A stretch of 64,000 nucleotides of DNA from Mansonella perstans (Eukaryota; Nematoda; Chromadorea; Rhabditida; Onchocercidae): positions 1 to 64,000 of the forward strand of contig JBAMDO010000184.1 in NCBI GenBank assembly GCA_037074765.1, in the 5' to 3' direction. The stretch's first letter is position 1. Each line of letters starts with the position of its first letter. Positions 60,566 through 64,000 of this stretch are shown here, in pieces. Under the pieces are notes generated by a model. That model was not told where the DNA came from and searched no databases. It saw only the letters and a program-made list of their open reading frames with translations. The position numbers were made by a program, and so were the translations under genes.

Positions 60566-60610
60566 GCCAGTTGAATCATAAGCAATTTAATGGCTTATGA
60601 TTCAACTGGC
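60566..60610. repeat. Perfect 18-bp hairpin followed by a T run
   Basis: GCCAGTTGAATCATAAGC (60566-60583) and its exact reverse complement (60593-60610) flank a 9-nt loop. Ten T residues follow two bases after the right arm. Confidence 0.9.
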
Positions 60611-61273
60611 ATTTTTTTTTTTCAAATGTTTTGCTTCTATTTTTTGTTAAAATTCATCAATTATTTTTTTTAATATAGTATGAATCATCATTGTTAAGCA
60701 TTATTCATTGACTTTTTTTTTTTCCAATTGAAATTTGTTATTTTATATTGTTAAAACTAAAAATTTATATTAGAGAAATACATAAAATGTATGATTCAAT
60801 TAAATTAAAAAGATTAAAAAATTTGATTCAATTATTCATCCAAATTAATCATTTATGGGTAAAAAATTTTTTTTTATCTGAAAAACTTTTTTATGTAAAT
60901 AAATTAGCTAAACAAATTCTCTAAGTTTAATCAATTTATAAGTGTCAAATTTGAAAAAAAAAGAAAACCTCAAAGAGAAACAAAATTATCAAAGAGAAAA
61001 ACAATCAGGTTTATCGATATAAGTTAAATAAGTTATAGCTCGTAAATTGTGCCATTAGGGGGTTAATAATGTTATGTGATTTAAATTGAAATATAAATTA
61101 TTCAACAAAATTTTTAGTTTTAGTCTCATTTTTAGCAAATTAAACTTTAATGTAACTAACTTAAATTACAGTATTTAATTCCTATAAGTTGAACAAATAA
61201 GTATATATATCATCAACAGTTAGTTATCTAAAAATTTTAATAAAAGTTTTTTTTTCTTACAATTCAATATCAC

Positions 61274-61420
61274 CGTAATGCGTAATTTACATGTGTATAC
61301 GTGTAAATTAACTTTAATTGTATTGTTTAATTTTGCTTAATTCATTTTACTTATCACACTGTTTACTCCATTGATCATTCATTCAATTCACTTAAATGTT
61401 TACGTAAATTACGCATTACG
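61274..61420. repeat. Perfect 17-bp inverted repeat enclosing 113 bp
   Basis: CGTAATGCGTAATTTAC (61274-61290) and GTAAATTACGCATTACG (61404-61420) are exact reverse complements. The arrangement resembles a small MITE-like element; no target duplication was identified. Confidence 0.8.
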
Positions 61421-62467
61421 TGTACTAAGTATTGCTACGAGTCAATGTTTCCAAGAAAAACAGACTCGTCCTTAGAAAATCTTTGAGTATTATATCGATA
61501 TGATCTGTTATTTTTCTCTCTGAAAAGTTATACGTATAATTTCTCGAATATTCTCTTTCGACTCTCGAATATTCTATCATACTTTACTTTTTTTTTCTTT
61601 TTTCATTCCTATTTCTCTCTGTTTGCTTCTCTTGGCATTACTGTATTTCTGAAATATATTGATATTAAAATGGTTTTATTATTTCTATCTTTCGATCTTT
61701 TGATTTTCTTTTATATATGTCAAATTTTATATAAGTTTACATAAATGTGTATGTTTATGTTGTTATTCTATTTACACAACAAGTAATAATGAATTTATAT
61801 AAAAATAAAATTTAATAAATACAAAAAAAAAGATTAAAAATGCCATTATCTTCTTTTTCTCTCTAAACATTCTCTAAATACGAACTATTTTCCTCTTATA
61901 TTTCGCAGTTGTTGATTTCGAGAAAATTAAAATATTAGCAAGGAAAATTGCACAATACGATAAATATGGAAAACATATATAGAAATATAGGAAATAGATA
62001 TTGAATTTTATTTTCATTTTAATTAATATTATTGGAAGTTTTGATTAAATTTAATTTTTAAATTTAACCAAATTTGGAATTTTGTAATTTACAAATGTTA
62101 CAAAGCAAAAGAAAAAAAAAAAAACATGTCGAAATGATGCTTAATTAACATAACATTAGTTCTAATTAATTAAAAATCATAATACTATGAATTTTTTTGA
62201 CTAGTTTATTTTGATAAAATTTTTTCATTACAGAATGATAATTTGAAAATATTGTAAATGTCAAAATTGAATTAAGATAATTATTTTATAATAGTGATTT
62301 GGTAAGGTGTACAATATGAAATGAAGAATAGAAACAATGAATGATGAGTTTTTTTTTTTTTTCTTAAAAATTTTTTTTTTTATATGAATAATTTTTAAAG
62401 TAATAATTTGTGCAATTTATATGACATCATTTAGATAATAAATAACAAAGTGTTCAATTCTCGCATT

Positions 62468-62499
<32 letters not shown>

Positions 62500-64000
62500 T
62501 GAAGATTTCTGAAGAAAAATTGTTGAATTAACAACACACTATGTGAAAATGGGAAAAGAATTGACCGCTTAAACAAAGTACTTTTTTTCACATTTTTATC
62601 TATCGATTTCATCTTTCAAAGCAACAAACATAATCACAACTAACTGATGGTGCGACCACTAAAACTATTTGCGGAGCTATTTCTATATCATATCAACGAT
62701 ACATGCATTTTTAGTGTATGTATATGCAAACATGTCCGATATCGTTGATACATATAAAATGTATGTATGTGAATGTAGGAATATCTTATATTTGTGCATG
62801 CATATCGACATTAATTGCATATATTTGAATGTATGTGTGTGGATGTATATATGTGTGATGATTTATGTGATGATCAGATTAAATGTGTCATTATGTATTG
62901 AGAAGAAAAGAATGTTTTTATATTTTACCACATATAAATATGTAGTTATTGAGAATTAATTCATACTTAGTCTATTTTGGCCTTAAAAATATTTAGAAAT
63001 TAAATATAATCATATTATGTCTATTATATATGAACTAATAAATTACTACAATTTCTAAAAGTTATATCATTCAAAATTTAGGTCAATTTTATTTTGTAAA
63101 AGAAATTTTTTTTTTTTTTTATTGAATAAGCTTTGATAAAATAAAACCAGCATATATTGTTAATTTGTATAAAATTTATTTTCTTTTTTTTGAAAAATTT
63201 AATCAGTTATTTTGTTTTTATTGTTACTTGAAATTTCTACAAAAATTTCTCAAAAAAATCATAAAGTAATAAAAAATGAATGAGTATGAATAGAAAAAGA
63301 TATTTGTTGTATTGTACGTTTCAGTTTAGTTTTTTTTTTCTCTCAAATTTTGTTATATTTATTTCGAAGTTTTGGAAATCAATTTTTTGTTTTTAATTTT
63401 AAGAAAAATGAAATTTGTACAATTATTTGGTTATGGTTTTAAAAATAAAAAAGAAAAGAAAAAACTTTCATCGTATTTTCTTTCTTTTATTTTTTTTTTT
63501 TTTTTTTTTTGCTTCCTTTCTTCCATTCATATTCATTTCACTAAAAATTCTTTTCATTAAATTTCAACATTTAGAAAATAATTGAAAATTATTTTACAAA
63601 AGTTTATATTTAGTTGTTGATTAATATTTCTATTCTTCCTCCTCCTCTCCCTTTGTCTCTCTTTTTCTCTCTTTCTCTTCCATTCTCTTCAAATCTTTGT
63701 TGTTTTGTTTTACATTGTTTTGTTTGTATCGGAAAAAGTTTTTTAAAGCCATTTAATTATTTATAGTTATTCATTCCTTACTATCATTATTTATCATCGT
63801 TATCATTTATCTATCATAGATCATTTACTTCATTGTTTTATCACTATATAATCTTTTTTTTCTTTTTTTAAGTTAGTAGTGTCGAACTTTGAAAATTTTA
63901 TTGAATTCAATAATTTAAAAAAAAAGTTTAATATTGAAATTTTAGCTTTTTTTGCTTTAATGTTTGCATATTAATGAAAACATTAATAATTTATGTGCCA

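Larger units (their letters stand above)
55058..64000. other. Gene-poor AT-rich region
   Basis: I see no coding exon or known RNA here. The short frames are low complexity. It holds the tandem repeats and hairpins listed separately, an ATG/AT-type microsatellite at 59760-59940, TC-rich tracts, and long T runs (for example 62470-62500). Confidence 0.65.

Noticed and set aside
62669..62959. 96-codon frame near the right end
   Set aside because: TATG/TGTA low complexity giving Tyr/Ile/Cys/Met-rich text. No codon bias or domain.

Overview
The window comes from a very AT-rich, intron-dense nematode genome. It most resembles a clade III (spirurid or filarial) nematode: the coding exons are short islands of normal codon use, split by 0.1-3 kb AT-rich introns with TTTCAG/TTTTAG acceptors. 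No prokaryotic genes, viruses, intact transposons, tRNAs or CRISPR arrays were seen. The species is inferred from style only.

Positions 1406-42103 (+) hold the 3' two thirds of the basement-membrane perlecan gene, the orthologue of C. elegans unc-52. The 5' end lies outside the window. I joined 49 exons by hand with consistent phases; one acceptor (about 35990) stays unresolved and one donor (2562) is tentative. Domain order: tail of an Ig domain, laminin-EGF, laminin IV-A, laminin-EGF, second laminin IV-A (with an RGD), several laminin-EGF modules, 13 Ig domains, a 14th Ig, then LG1-EGF-EGF-LG2-Thr-rich linker-EGF-LG3. Two internal exons run through their donor sites into in-frame stops after Lys/Arg-rich tails (stops ending at 11821 and 27962). 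They match the ends expected for the short and medium UNC-52 isoforms; the long form ends at 42103, also with a lysine cluster.

The 28-31.8 kb intron holds triplet microsatellites and a diverged U2 snRNA-like sequence (about 30823-31010). Positions 42104-46989 look intergenic. Positions 46990-55057 (+) hold a second gene of about 12 exons encoding a secreted, cysteine-rich protein of about 625 residues that I do not recognise. One of its introns appears to start with AT instead of GT. From 55058 to 64000 I see no gene, only satellites, hairpins and low-complexity AT sequence.

The points most worth checking are the alternative perlecan 3' ends, the GC-AG and AT-AG introns, the missing LG1 acceptor, the U2-like RNA with a changed branch-site recognition sequence, and a piece of exon duplicated inside an intron.
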